64,000 nt of DNA from Trichodelitschia bisporula (taxonomy: Eukaryota; Ascomycota; Dothideomycetes; Phaeotrichales; Phaeotrichaceae): contig ML996688.1 of assembly GCA_010356995.1 (NCBI GenBank), forward strand, positions 1,116,001 through 1,180,000, given 5' to 3'. A program made the position numbers and the translations under genes. A model generated the notes under the pieces. That model was not told where the DNA came from. It did no database searches and saw nothing but the letters and a program-made list of their open reading frames with translations. This document shows positions 21,120 through 33,035 of this stretch, one piece after another (position 1 is the first letter of the stretch; each line of letters starts with the position of its first letter).

Positions 21120-22902
21120 TCACAGCCTCGCCTTCATCTTACCCTCCAAAACCGGCGCATCCCTCTTCGCCCACTCCTTCAACAACTTCCTTACAATCTT
21201 CCCACTCGCCAACTTCGGCACCTCATCCACAAACGCCACGCCACCGACGAGCTGCTTATGCTTCGCCACCTTCACCTTCATAAACTTATGAATATCCGCC
21301 TCGCCAACCTTCCCCTTCCACTCCTCCTTGAGCACCACATACCCCCGCGGCCACTCCTCTCCATGCAGCGTGACGCCCACACACGCCGCATCCGCCACGG
21401 CCTCGTGCTCCAACAACGCTGCTTCGAGCTCGGCCGGTGCAACCTGCAGCGCGTTGACCTTGATGAGCTCCTTCTTCCGGTCTACGATCCAGAACCACCC
21501 CTCTTTGTTCACGATCGCAATGTCGCCGGTCTTCAGCCATCCGTCCGCGCTTAGCGACTCCTTCGTCGCTTCCTCGTTGCGCCAGTACCCGAGACACACG
21601 TTCGGGCCCCGCACGTAGATCTCGCCCGGCTCGCCCTGCGCCACCTCTTTGCCGTCTTCGTCGAGCAGCTTGCATTCCATCCCGGGGTCCAGGAGACCCA
21701 CGCTGCCGGTGCTGGCGGGGTTAGCATGTCAACATAATAGCAGGAGGGAGGGGAGACATACTCGTCATCCGCACTAAACGGCACATGCATCGCCCCACAC
21801 GTAACCTCCGTCATCCCCCACCCCTGCGTAACCCTAATCCCAAACCTGCGCGTAATATCATTCTGCAGTTCCCTACTCAACGGCGCCGCCCCACACAGTA
21901 TATGCTTCACAGAGCTAATATCCCACTCCTTCGTCTCGGGCCTCTTACTCAGCATCACCAGAATCGGCGGCGCGGTATGCAGATGCGTAATCCGGTACGT
22001 CTGTATCACGCGCAGGAACTCTGCGAACTGGAATTGCCGCATGACGTACAGCGGCAAATTCAGTTTCGTAGCCATGATCACGTACCAGAGTTGCCCGTAC
22101 GCGTGGTACAGTGGGAGGAACCCGACCCAGCGCTCGTCCGGCCGTGTGGCCGGTGTGAAGCCCGTGCCGTGGTACTTGATTACCATGTGCTGCTCGGCGT
22201 TGGCGACGAGGTTGTAGTGGCTCACGCAGACCCCCTTTGGCAGCCCGGTAGTCCCGGACGAGTAGTTCACGGTTGCGATAGTACTTTCGGCTTCCTGGGG
22301 GGTCATGGCGGGGATGACGTGCAAGTCTGCGTCGGCGGGAGAGGCGAGCATGGACCGCCAGTCGGGGATGCCCTGAGAAGGCGCGTTGGGCCTATCGCTG
22401 AATTGGAAGATGCGGCTGTGTGGCAGGCCGGAGGCGGTTGCGGCGGCGAGGGCGGTGGTGAGCAGGTCGGGGTGCACGAGGAGGGTGCGCGCGCCGGTGT
22501 TTTTGATTTGGTGGGTAAGTTCTAGGGCAGAAAGTCAGCCTTGCGCTTGCATTCCTCATCTCCAAACTGCAGGAGGGAGCATGTACCAGAAGCCGTATAA
22601 ATCGGATTCGCAGCACTAAAAATGCGACGGCTCCCCACAATCCCCAAATACGCCGCCGGAACGAAAATATGATTCGGCGTCAGAATCATAACCACCTCCT
22701 GCGCTGCGACGCCGAGCCTATCCAGCCCGAGCGCCAGCCGCTTGACCCACTGCAGCATCTGCCGCGGACTCAGGGAATTGTCTGGGTTCGCGGCTTCGAG
22801 CCAGATGGGCGTTTCGGAGGGCGTGCTGCCGCTGGGGAAGAGGTAGGAGAGGACATCGGTTTTGGGGATGGGGGGGGCGGGGAGGGGGGATGTTAGGACC
22901 AT
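21120..22902 (-). CDS. Acyl/aryl-CoA ligase (4CL-like, AMP-binding) with ARL tail
   Basis: Three exons (22902-22587, 22521-21762, 21711-21120; introns 65 and 50 nt) give 555 aa. The ANL-superfamily signatures run in order: YSSGTTGLPKGV (P-loop), GWGMTE, YVRGPNVCLGYW, DGWLKTGD, the hinge DRKKELIKVNALQVAPAELE, and SGKIVRK with the catalytic Lys. The layout matches 4-coumarate-CoA-ligase-like fungal enzymes that activate aromatic or branched carboxylic acids. The C-terminal tripeptide ARL fits the PTS1 rule and suggests peroxisomal import, as for the kinase (AKL). It would activate the acid made by the esterase or aldehyde dehydrogenase. Divergent from SDR 2. The specificity cannot be read off by eye. 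Confidence 0.93.
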
Positions 22903-23440
22903 TTTGGCGATGGTAGATGGTAGATGGGAGGAAAGTGGGAGGTAAGCAGCAAGTTGACGACGAGATGAACAATTGAGGTTTATCTACTGGGACTGGGCTC
23001 ACTACGTGTAAAAAGTAAGCCGCAGCCTCGCGCGTCCCGGCGTTAGGCTGGCTGTTCGGTTGCGCGCGGCGACGTCGCGTGGACGCACCCGCAGAGCGAC
23101 AGCCCGCGGAGGCGAACATGCTGGACTGCACACACGACTCTCCGGGCTTACTGGCAAACACGGGAAGATGGCGGCGCGCCGCTTGCGCGTTGCTGCGCTG
23201 TGAGCAGCATGCAGGGAATCGCCTCACTGTTCCGCGCGGCCCGTGGCCGGGGTGGGACCGGGAAAGGATGGCCGGCCGAGGCCGATTGCCTGAGCCATCA
23301 TCCACAAAGTTAGGCTAGCTGGCTAGCTCGGTGGCGGGGGATGGGGGGGATTTGAAGTGCTGTTATCTTCGTTTCGTTTTTTGGGCGACTTGCTTTGGAG
23401 ATTATTGAATTGACGTTTGAGAGTTTGGGACTTTGTGAAT
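22903..23440. promoter_or_regulatory. Divergent promoter (CoA ligase / SDR 2)
   Basis: 538 bp, GC-rich. No exact GCGGGGTA; GGCGGGGGATG near 23332-23342 is the closest relative. Confidence 0.4.
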
Positions 23441-24438
23441 ATGTCTGATCTGGGAAACTTTGGCGGGTTGTTCCGCCTCGATGGCAAGGTTGCGGTTATC
23501 ACGGGCGGTATGTGCATTCAAGAGTATACGCGAGCAGTGGCTAATGGAGCAGGATCCCGCGGTCTCGGCCTGCACACCGCAACCGCGTTCCTCCTCGCTG
23601 GCGCATCCAAAGTCATAATCACAGCGCGCAAACTCGAAGGCGCGGAGGGAATCAACCAAGCCGTCTCCAAACTCAATGCACTCCCGGTGCAGGGACGCGC
23701 CATCGGCATCGCAGCCAACGTCGCCGACACCGCGGATATCGAGCGGCTCGTCAAAGAGATCGGCAAAACGGAGAGCAAGGTGGATATCGTGGTTGCGAAC
23801 GCGGGGGCTACGTACGGCGGCCCGTTCGACACGACGCCAGATGAATTTAATAAGAAGATTTTGGATTTGAATGTTAGGGGGGTGTTTAACCTCGTGCGGC
23901 TGTACGTCTCCCTCTCCATCCCCAATTCCTCACTGATCGATACTCCAGCCTCCTCCCGCTCCTCGAAGCAGCCGCCACGCCCACCGACCCCTCCCGGGTC
24001 ATAATCGTCTCCTCGACCGCAGGAATCAACGTCCCACACGTAGGCCAACACGGCACAATCATGTACTCCGTGTCCAAAGCCGCCGCGCACCACCTCAGCC
24101 GGAACCTAGCAATGGAGTTGGGGCCTAGGAATATCACCGTCAACACCGTGGCCCCCGGTTTCTTTCCTTCGAAGCTGGCGAAGGGATTGATTGATATCCT
24201 GGGCGGGGATGAGCAGTTGCGGGATGATAATCCGCGGAAGAGACTCGGGGAGCCAAGTGATATTGCGGGGGTTATGGTGTATTTGGCGAGTCCGGCGGGG
24301 GCGTATGTGTAAGTTGAATTCCTCCTTACCTTCGGATCGTAAGAGCGGGTGGGACTGACTGATGGGCTTAGCAATGGAGAGGACATCTCAGTTGACGGCG
24401 GGATGCGGCTGGTAACAGGGCGGCACTCGAAGATTTAG
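23441..24438 (+). CDS. Short-chain dehydrogenase/reductase 2 with SKI tail
   Basis: Four exons (23441-23507, 23553-23901, 23949-24308, 24372-24438; introns 45, 47 and 63 nt) give 280 aa. TGGSRGLG (21-28) binds NADP, NAGATYGG follows strand 4, and YSVSK (Y178, K182) is the catalytic pair; PGFFPS and INGEDISVDGG-type ends are typical of 3-oxoacyl reductase/gluconate-dehydrogenase-like SDRs. The last three residues SKI are a PTS1-like tripeptide, weaker than SKL, and may send it to peroxisomes with the ligase and kinase. A peroxisomal SDR next to a CoA ligase could work on 3-hydroxyacyl- or 4-oxoacyl-CoA, the position LvaD holds in levulinate catabolism. That role is inference. Confidence 0.9.
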
Positions 24439-25308
24439 AACGTGAGAGAAGGAAGGAGTATGCATAGAAGCGGTGTTTACATTTACGTCGGCGTTGCCAT
24501 TCTAATTTCCACACTGTATTTTCGCGTCTCCAGTCTAGAGCCTTGCACAATGCATCTGTAGTTACCAAAAACCCTCAAATCTCAAGGCCCTAAAACGGCA
24601 AACAATTTTTTTTTTCCTCCGTCCAATTCCTAGAAAGCCTAATCCTCTGCATCTCAACCGCCCAAGCAGGAACGCACGGCATCTCGCCCTTCCCTATCCT
24701 ATCGCCCAAATTCCAGGTAACGCTTTTCCGCCCCCCTGTCGGACCGACTCCAAACATCCAGGCCAACTCCACACCCCGCCTCCTTCTCCACACTCACCCC
24801 GCATCCCACTAACCCGCACTCTACGGTACCCCACCGCCCTCCATTACCGTATCCCAGCACACGCCAAAAAAAAGGGCCGCAGATCCATATCAACGCCACT
24901 AACCCAGCAACCCACGCAGCCGAAGCATCCGAACCTCCGCGAACCTGCATCGTCAACGGATACCAAGCTGCAGCACCCCGGTCCCACGTCCCTGAGACCA
25001 CATCTAGCGCGCCCCGCCGTCCGTCCCGCAGACCTCTTGCAGCCTGTTAGCGGGCCGATAGACAGCGTCACAGGGACTAGGCGCTGGGCCGGTTATGCGC
25101 TTCCCGGCTTGTGCTGGGGGCATTACGTTGGCGGCGGTTTGGCTGGTGGGAGGTGGGGCAGGCTGAGATGGATACATAGGCTGTGAATATCACGGACTTT
25201 ATGGTCGAATTCAAGAGCACTCTCCCCAGCCCAATTCTCCCTCCTCGCTCTCCTCGCTATTCCGCCTTCCCCCTCTTCTTCTACTTTCTTGATTCCTGAG
25301 TGACTGCA
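24439..25308. promoter_or_regulatory. Upstream region of the P450
   Basis: 870 bp, C-rich on the plus strand. Two CACCCCGC (24772-24779, 24795-24802) and one TACCCCAC (24827-24834) are one-base variants of the block motif. No gene recognised. Confidence 0.4.
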
Positions 25309-27107
25309 ATGGGAGGCATCGCCGAACTCGCGCTCCCCGCCGCGGGCCTCGGCCTCGCTGCCGTGGTGCTGTATTTCGTCGGCCTCGCGGTTTACCGTCT
25401 GACATTTCACCCACTCGCGAAGTACCCGGGCCCGTGGCTTAATGCCATCTCGCCGATCCCGGGCATCATAAGCCTGCTCCGCGGGCGGCTCCCGCTGGAA
25501 ACGAAGCTCATGCACGACAAGTACGGCCCCGTGGTGCGGGTGTCGCCCATGGAGCTCAGCTTCAATGGCGCGCAGGCGTGGGAAGACATCTATGGACATC
25601 GCCAGGGGCTGAAGAATATGCACAAGGGTGAGTTTGGCGTTTGAGGGATAGGGATGGGGCTGATGGGCAGATCCGATTCATGTCGGCTCCGTGGATCCGA
25701 TTCCCGGTGTTACAACGCTCACGATGGCCGATGATGCGAACCATGCCCGGCAGCGGAGGGCGCTGGCGTACTCGTTCAGCCAGAAGGCATTGCTTGAGCA
25801 GGAATATATCGTGCAGGGCTTTGTCGATACCTTGATTGAAAAGCTGAGCCTGCGTGCCGACGCGGGTACGCCGATTAATATGGTTGACTGGCTGTGAGTT
25901 GCTACCTCCACATAAAGTGACAAAGCTGACGGGACAGTAACTTCACCACCTTCGACATCATCGGCGACCTGGCATTTGGCGAGCCCTTCGGCTGTCTGAA
26001 GGATGGTAAGTGTCCATTCCAAGGCTGAAGGGCATAACTGACCTACGAGAAATGTTCCACGACTGGGTATCCCTTATCTTCGATACCATCAAGATTGGTG
26101 CCATTGAGCAAGCGTACATTCTCCCCATTCTCCCTCCTTGACCCATCACTAACACGGGCAGCACACGGCGCTTCGCTACCGCCGGCCAACCCTTCCAAAA
26201 CTTCCTCGTCAGTATGATTCCCGCTGCCTGGCGCCAGCGGCGCCGGCTTCATCTGGTCAAGTCGCAAGAAAAGGTCCTCCGCCGTCTTGCGAACGAAAAG
26301 ACCGAACACCGCGACTTCATCTGGTACATTCTCCAGCAGCGTGAAAAGCACGACCTGAAGCAAGACGAAATCATCGTCAACGGCGCCTTGTTCATCGTCG
26401 CCGGCTCCGAAACCACGGCCAACCTGCTCTCCGGCCTCATCGCCCGGCTAGTCTGGAACCCGGACAAGCTCGCCAAACTTGTAGCCGAGCTGCGCAGCAC
26501 GTTCAAGTCCGACAAGGAAATCACCTCCGAAGCCGTGAAGCAGCTCCCCTACTTCCAAGCCTGCATCGAGGAGGGCCTGCGCATTCACCCGCCCGTGCCG
26601 GCCGGTCTGCTGCGTACAGTCCCCTCGGGCGGCGCATTTATTGACGGGAACTGGGTCGTAGAAGGGACGTCCGTGGCAGTCACCGGTTGGGCCGCGAGCC
26701 ACAACCCGGCTAGCTTTCGTGATCCCGACGCGTTTATTCCTGAGCGCTGGCTGGACGAGGCGTATGCGAGTGATAACAAGAAGGGCATGCAGCCGTTTTC
26801 GCTCGGCCCGCGTGGGTGCATTGGGCGGCAGTGAGTACTCCCGTGGGAGGTGTGTGAGAACTGGGGCTAATGAGACCAGTTTGAGTTACATGGAGATGCG
26901 TGTCATCCTCGCGCGTCTGCTGTGGAATTTTGATATTGAGAGCACGGACGGCGCGTGGCGCTGGAATCCCGAAGGCGAGATGAAGCATATGCGTGCGTTT
27001 AATACGTGGGAGAAGCCGGATTTGAACCTGAGACTGTGAGTAACCTCCGGCTTTTGGGAGAATGTTTTACTAACGGTTACAGCACCCGCGTTAAGCGTGA
27101 GGTTTGA
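25309..27107 (+). CDS. Cytochrome P450 monooxygenase
   Basis: Seven exons (25309-25627, 25671-25893, 25938-26005, 26050-26113, 26162-26830, 26880-27035, 27083-27107) with introns of 43-49 nt give 507 aa. One N-terminal membrane helix (about residues 8-28) precedes the YPGPW hinge. [10 protein letters not shown] is the I-helix oxygen-activation site, EGLRIHPP holds the K-helix ExxR, PERWL follows, and [11 protein letters not shown] carries the haem ligand C444. It resembles the microsomal fungal group that includes isotrichodermin hydroxylase and benzoate 4-hydroxylase-like enzymes. It probably performs the first ring or chain hydroxylation in the block. All six introns interrupt conserved segments, and their removal restores each motif. 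Substrate unknown. Confidence 0.94.
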
Positions 27108-27429
27108 GCGTCATTCGGAAGGCGACGAGACGAAGGCTAGACAGTTGCGAGTGAACAAGATGCGGCGCCAACGACATGATGAAGAGTTCGGACTGCGAAC
27201 AAAAATCGGGCTTGGATGAGGAGAGGATCCGGTAGTGGATAGCTGTGCCTATGAGATGAAGAACGCCTTGTCAGACTACAACTGATGATCACGGTTGAGC
27301 AGACAATACAAGCCTTCCACTTTGACATAGCGGCTTCTTTTTGCATCCTATGATTTCCTCGCTTCAAGTGGTTCGACAGTATACCAAGTGACGTCAAGCA
27401 TTCCAGGAACGAAGGAACGATTCATCGCC

Positions 27430-27725
27430 CTGACTTGCAACTGCCCGTCGATCTGATCGCACCTACCTATTACAGTACTCTGATTGCACCTTCTTCTCGC
27501 TCCCATTGTACCTTCTTCTCGTTTCCATCGCGCTTACCTCTCGCTCCCATTGTACCTTCTTCTCGTTTCCATCGCACTTACCTCTCACTCCCATTGCACC
27601 TTCCTCTTGTTTCCATCGCACCTACCTCTCACTCCCATTGCGCCTGCCTCCGGCCCCCAATTGCACCTTCTTTTCTCTCCCATTCCGCCTGCCTCCTGCT
27701 CCCAAACGTGCCTACCTCACGCGGC
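27430..27725 (+). repeat. Minisatellite of 22-bp subunits arranged as 44-bp dimers
   Basis: Core units at 27500-27543, 27544-27587 and 27588-27631 are 44 bp each and nearly identical. Each is a dimer of two related 22-mers, one starting CTCCCATTG and the other TTTCCATCGC, both ending in a CTCG/CTCA tract. Divergent units flank them on both sides. The array is pyrimidine-rich on the plus strand and free of long homogeneous runs. It lies between the P450 and BVMO genes. Confidence 0.8.
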
Positions 27726-28385
27726 AAAGGGTAGCTGCCGTGCCTTCGCAGTGCCCATGATCATGACTAAGCCCTTCATATCTCATCTGCTTCCTTCGGA
27801 AGCTTTCTTCCAACTTTCAACATCAGACGATCAATAAATCCCTCCGTAACTATCATTCGATCACGATGGACTTGCTTTCGGTGCTCTACAACCGTCCGCG
27901 CCCACCGGAGACCTTCACTCGCCTCGCCGCACGAAAGATAGGACAGAATACCCAGCGAACACAGGAAGACCAATCCATCGAATAGACATTCTCGCAATAC
28001 CAGTAACTAAGAACTACACTATGCTCAAGTGTGGAGATCTCCAAACCCCAAACCGCGGAACAAAGCCGAACCACAAGGCTCCGTTTCACGCGCTCTGATT
28101 GGCCGCCGCCCACGGCCCGGGATGAGGCTCCTCCCGCATATCCTTCTCCGCGCGCAGGACAATCCCACCCGCCCTGCCGGGGGATCTCATCCAAATCCCC
28201 ATCGGTCGCTTTCCGCAAAGTGAAGATCCACAAGTAGGGCGAGCGGGCCCCTCCAGCGCAATTTCGTTCCAGACTGCCGTTCGCGCGCCACAAAGGACCT
28301 CTCCCGAGCACTGTACCAATCGGCAAAAGCACATGGGGAGCATGGAAATGCTCCCGCCCCGCCACCGAGCTATTTCCCCCACGCG

Positions 28386-28393
28386 TACCCCGC
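28386..28393 (-). promoter_or_regulatory. Putative CreA-type site (GCGGGGTA on minus strand)
   Basis: TACCCCGC on the plus strand, about 300 bp before the BVMO ATG; the following bases make CCCCGCGGG, so a second inverted half-site overlaps. Confidence 0.42.
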
Positions 28394-28692
28394 GGGAAAC
28401 GCGATCCAGCTCGGGGAAGGCAATCGCTGTGACACGCGGAGCGGGGCGCGCCCTCGGCACGCTGCCGAACATGCATCGCTTCTGCACTCCCACGCATGGC
28501 TGCCCGGAGCCGGTCTCCCATAGCAGGACGGGATCGTGTGATCTGCGCGGGCTAGGCAAGGGGGAGGGTTGATATACGACTTGCGCGCCGCCTGGCTTGT
28601 AGCACACCTACCTCTTAGCACTGCACTGCACCGCACCGCACCGCTCCTCATCTACCCCACTGTCCTCAACATCACCTCTCACCGCTGCAGCT

Positions 28693-30647
28693 ATGGGCGA
28701 CGCAACCTCCGCCGCCGCCGTTGAGACCGCGCCCCCGGCGCCTGCTGTCGAGAACTTCGCTTACCCCGAGGCGACGCCAGAGGGGCCCTACCGCGTTCTC
28801 CCGCAGTATCACAGCAAGCCGCGCAAGCTGCGCATCGCATGTGCCGGCGCGGGTGCCAGTGGTCTATGCCTGGCATACAAGCTGGAGAAGATGCTCGTGC
28901 CGGGGTCGTGGGAGCTGACGCTGTTTGAGAAGAACCCACAGTTCGGCGGGACGTGGTACGAGAACACCTACCCGGGTGTTGCGTGTGATATCCCCGCGCA
29001 TGACTATACATTCACTTGGGAGCCGAAATGGGATTGGAGTCATTTCTTTGCGCCTGGAGATGAGATTCAGCGGTACTTTGAGGACTTCGCGGAGAGGCAT
29101 GGTAAGTTTGCCCGGTTTTTCTGGCTTTCCCTCGGCAAGGCTGACGTGTTGCACAGGCAGCCATAAGTACATCAAGCTCAACAGCAAAGTGGTTGAGACG
29201 CGGTGGAACGAAGAAGAAGGCATCTGGAACATCACACTGGAGAACCAGAAAGACAAGGGCCTGTCCAAGGACTGGGCGCATGTCTTCGTCAACGGCACGG
29301 GCATTCTGAACAACTGGGCTTGGCCCGAGATCGAGGGTCTGCACGACTTCAAGGGCCCGCTCATGCACTCTGCCAAGTGGGACCATACCGTCGACTTTAC
29401 GGGCAAAACGGTGGGTGTCATTGGCACCGGGTCCACGAGTGTCCAGATCGTGCCCCAGCTGCAGAAGGTTGTCGAGAAGCTTGAGGTGTACATGCGCTCT
29501 CCCACATGGATCAGCCCGCCCTTCGGCGCGGGCGCGCTGGACGATGTGCACAAGGGTACGTTTCCCCTCCCCATTCCCAACAAAACTAACTCCCCAAGGC
29601 GAGGAAGTCAACCCGGGCCAGCGGCAATACAAGTTCAGCGAAGCGGAGAAGGAGAAGTTCCGCGACGACCCGGAGCACCACCTCATGTTCCGCAAGAAGA
29701 TCGAGGCCGAGATCAACGGCCTGTTCGGCATGTACTTCCAGGGTAGCGACCTGTCCAAGCAGTTCCGCGAGACGATCACGAACGAAATGCACCGCCGCAT
29801 GGGACCTGGGAATGAGAAGCTCAAGAGCTTTATCATCCCCAAGTGGAGCCCCGGGTGCCGCCGCATCTCACCCGGCGATGGGTACCTTGAGGCGCTGGTG
29901 CAGCCGAATGTCGAACCTGTGTACGGCGGGATTCTCAAGATCACGCCGGAGGGCATTGTTACTGCTGACGGCAAGGAACACAAGCTCGACATCATCGTCT
30001 GCGCGACCGGCTTCAAGGTCGCCTTCCAGCCGGCCTTCAAGGTGGTCAACGGGCTCGGCAAGTCGATCCAGGAGGACTGGGTCAACGGGCCGAATCTGTA
30101 CTTTGGCGTCTCGGCGCCGCGCTTCCCCAACTTCTACACCATTGTCGGCCCGGGTGCGACGTGGAGCAACGGCACGCTGCTGCCGTCCATTGAGACGACG
30201 ATTGAGTACTCGGTCAAGATGATCAAGAAGATCCAGAGCGAGCATATCAAGGCGATTGAGGTGTCGCAGGAGGCGCTGGACGAGATCTACGCGCACTTTG
30301 ACGAGTTCCACAAGGGCACTGTGTGGCAGGAGGAGTGCCGGTCGTGGTTCAAGGACGGCAAGATCAAGAACCGGATCTACCTGTGGCCGGGCGCGGTGAG
30401 TACTTTCCAACCTTTGCAACCCTTGCAAAACGAATCAGCAGAGACGAGAAGCTAACGATCTGGCTAGACCATTCACTTCCTCAAGTCGATCAAGGACCCC
30501 CGTTTCGAGGACTACAACATCCGCTACCGGTACAAGAACCGCTTTGCCTATCTTGGCAACGGCGAGGTCAAGGCACACACAACGGGCGATGTCCAGGGAC
30601 TCAGCCCGTACATTCGCAACTCGGACACCGAATGGAGTGTTGAGTAG
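28693..30647 (+). CDS. Type I Baeyer-Villiger monooxygenase (flavoprotein)
   Basis: Four exons (28693-29101, 29157-29555, 29599-30395, 30468-30647; introns 55, 43 and 72 nt) give 594 aa. The first Rossmann motif GAGASG (52-57) binds FAD and the second GTGSTS (226-231) NADPH. Between them FKGPLMHSAKWD (201-212) matches the BVMO fingerprint FxGxxxHxxxW[PD], which separates BVMOs from other flavin monooxygenases. GTWYENTYPGVACDIP is the conserved FAD-side loop, and ATGF follows in the last third. BVMOs insert oxygen beside a carbonyl, turning ketones into esters and cyclic ketones into lactones. The HSL esterase of the block could hydrolyse the product. The last exon of 59 codons completes the long C-terminal extension of the cycloalkanone/steroid monooxygenase-like group. 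Substrate unknown. Confidence 0.94.
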
Positions 30648-33035
30648 AGGGTCGGCGGTGGGCGGCGAGCGAGCGAGCGGCGACGGGCCGCGGCGGATCC
30701 ACAGTAGAGCCTGCGTGGCAACTGCGGCCCGATGTCCAAGCAGAGATGTCACCGCAGCCGCAGCAGCAGTAGCATCTCGTCCGCATCGCGAGGGGAGTGT
30801 GCGGGATGGGAGTGATGTGCATTTGGAAGGTAAATTATTCGCACATCCATTGTAGTTCGAGTAGGGTTCTAGGCGTTTTCATTTTAACACGAAGTCCAAT
30901 GCCATGAGTGTTTACAGAGACCGATTTTCGTGACAAGTCGTTGGTGGGTTTATCACCATATGAGATGCACGAGTCGGCCCGTTGAGGTTGTCGTGGCGGC
31001 CAGGCGCCTGGGCAGGCGCGGCACCGACTTCGCATTAAGCGCGAGCTACGGCGGGGACAAACGGGTCTTCGATCGGCTCTTTGGGGAATAGCGCGGGCTA
31101 GTTGAAAGTTAATATGTGGTGCTGCGAGAAGTGCATGAGGATAGGGGATCGGGTGCGGAGAGCGGAGGCGGAGAGAAGTCCGTCTCGTTGTTGAACAACA
31201 CGACTTTACTCCACCTTACAGCATCCCAATTGTCATCTTGTCTGCAAAGGCATGTTTCCGCGGTGAGGAGATGGAATTGAGCAAATGCCGTATGACGGAA
31301 GTGGTGATTGTCGTCTGTCGTCCCTGTGACACGTCGCCCGTTGTGGTCTCTGCCCCGCGCCTGCCTGCGCCACCGGCGTTATTCGGGACGGCGGGTGCTC
31401 CGCTCGCCCGTCTCGGATAATGCGGGGTAGATTTACTGCTTGAGAGTAATTCTGTGCCATTCTGAGTCCATTCTGGCGTCGCTCCCTGTGACCTTTTCGG
31501 GCTGTGCAGCATGCAGTATGCAGCCGCAGTGCGCAAGTATCAGGCAGGAGAGCCCGACGCGAGAGTGGTTCGCTGACAGAGGGAGGGGGGGACAGGGGGG
31601 GGTGTAGTGACTATGGTAACGGGGTGCGGTATCGTAGCGTGGTGGTGTTGGCTGGCGGCATGGGAGGGTGTTGAGGGGTGAGAGCTTGTTTATTGCCGGC
31701 GTTGCCGGGTGCCGTGATTGGGCATTGCGGGAATTGGGCCTAGAGTAGCGATGCTACTGCCGACGGCGCATGCATGCGTTGCACGTCATCATCGCGGAGG
31801 GTAACTACTGTAAGCGTGGCGACGGGGGACGGGGGGTGTTTGGCTTGGGGAATATTTTGGTGAGAGCTTGGGGGAGGAAGGGGGGGGGGCGATATTTTGG
31901 TTTTTGGCTCTATGATGAGGAAGGGTGGTGAGGAGGGGGAATATCAGCATGGCGCTGAAGCCCCGTTCAGCCTGCCTGCGTGGGAATGGAGTCAACCCCG
32001 CAATGTCAACTATCGCCAACTCCAGCTCGCCGCAATCTCACCACGTTTCCCCTCATCCTCACACCTTTTCCCCCGCAATTCCCTCAAGCGACCGGTCTAG
32101 TGACATACGGGATCCAGAAATCGCCTCTATCTCCCCACAGTCCCACTCCCTTCCCCAGAATATCGCAACACCCAGAATTCCACGGTATCTAAATCGGCAC
32201 CGTCGGTGGAGACATAAGAGTAACATCAACTCCACCCCGCAGAGCTCCACCCCCAGATCCACTTCTTCTCGCCTTCATGAACCGTTGCCTTGCGTGGTTT
32301 GCGGGGAAGCCAAGCGGACAAGCGAATATCCCCGCAATCAATGACATGACAGCAGCTTCTGAAGTGGAAGACGAAGTAAATCACACCTCAACACCCAACC
32401 AATCTCCACCGATATTCGCACCCACCAAACAATGCTCCCAACGTCTCCCGGACGAGCGCAAAAAAATATCCCCCCAGTCCTAGTCTACGCTTGTCCGTTC
32501 CGCATACCTCGCCCACGGGCCCGTGGATCGCCCGGCTTATTTTAGCGGCAACGCAAGGCTAGCACCTACGCAGTAGGTAGGACCAACGTGGGTGGCGTGG
32601 TCTGCAGGACACTCCACAAGCCCAAGGCCCAGCATCACGCACACCCCTGCCCGGCCACTTCACCAATTCCTTCCTCTTACTGGCCGGAGCGGAACTGTAG
32701 CCTCGCCCCTTCGCTGCCATCCCCGCGGGGATCCCACAGTGAGACGCGAAGGCCACGCTCGCTGGCGCTCGCTGGGCACGACTGGGCGGCCTGGGCTGGC
32801 TTCCGTCGGCTGGGGTGCCGGGCGAAATGTGGAGGGGAGGGAGGGTTTTCTATGACATTGCCCGGCTTCCGCGCATGTCTTGATCTGCATCTTTTTCGCC
32901 TCGTCCTCCTCTCCACTCCTCCTCTTTGCAAACTCTTCATCCAGATACCCCATTCGTGCTCGTCGTGCCTCAATTATCCGTAGACCTCAGTTCGTAGCCA
33001 ATATCAACACTCCACCTCACGGTGCTATCCACATC
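30648..33035. other. Long intergenic region upstream of the regulator
   Basis: 2.4 kb between the BVMO stop and the regulator ATG. Contains GCGGGGTA at 31422-31429, G-rich runs around 31585-31600 and 31870-31890, and only short unrelated frames. I see no gene, RNA or repeat family in it. Confidence 0.5.
31422..31429 (+). promoter_or_regulatory. Putative CreA-type site GCGGGGTA
   Basis: Exact copy of the block's 8-mer, 1.6 kb upstream of the regulator and 0.8 kb after the BVMO, so its target is uncertain. Confidence 0.3.

Larger units (their letters stand above)
27108..28692. other. Upstream region of the BVMO with a minisatellite
   Basis: 1.6 kb. The left part holds the 22/44-bp repeat array (27430-27725). 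The right part is the BVMO promoter with TACCCCGC at 28386-28393, a TATATA-less AT element GATATAC near 28569, and a CACCGCACCGCACCG leader just before the ATG. No gene recognised. Confidence 0.5.

Noticed and set aside
27435-27837. Overlapping plus-strand frames in the minisatellite
   Set aside because: Period 44 bp rotates frames and all three are open because of pyrimidine-rich repeats; no gene.
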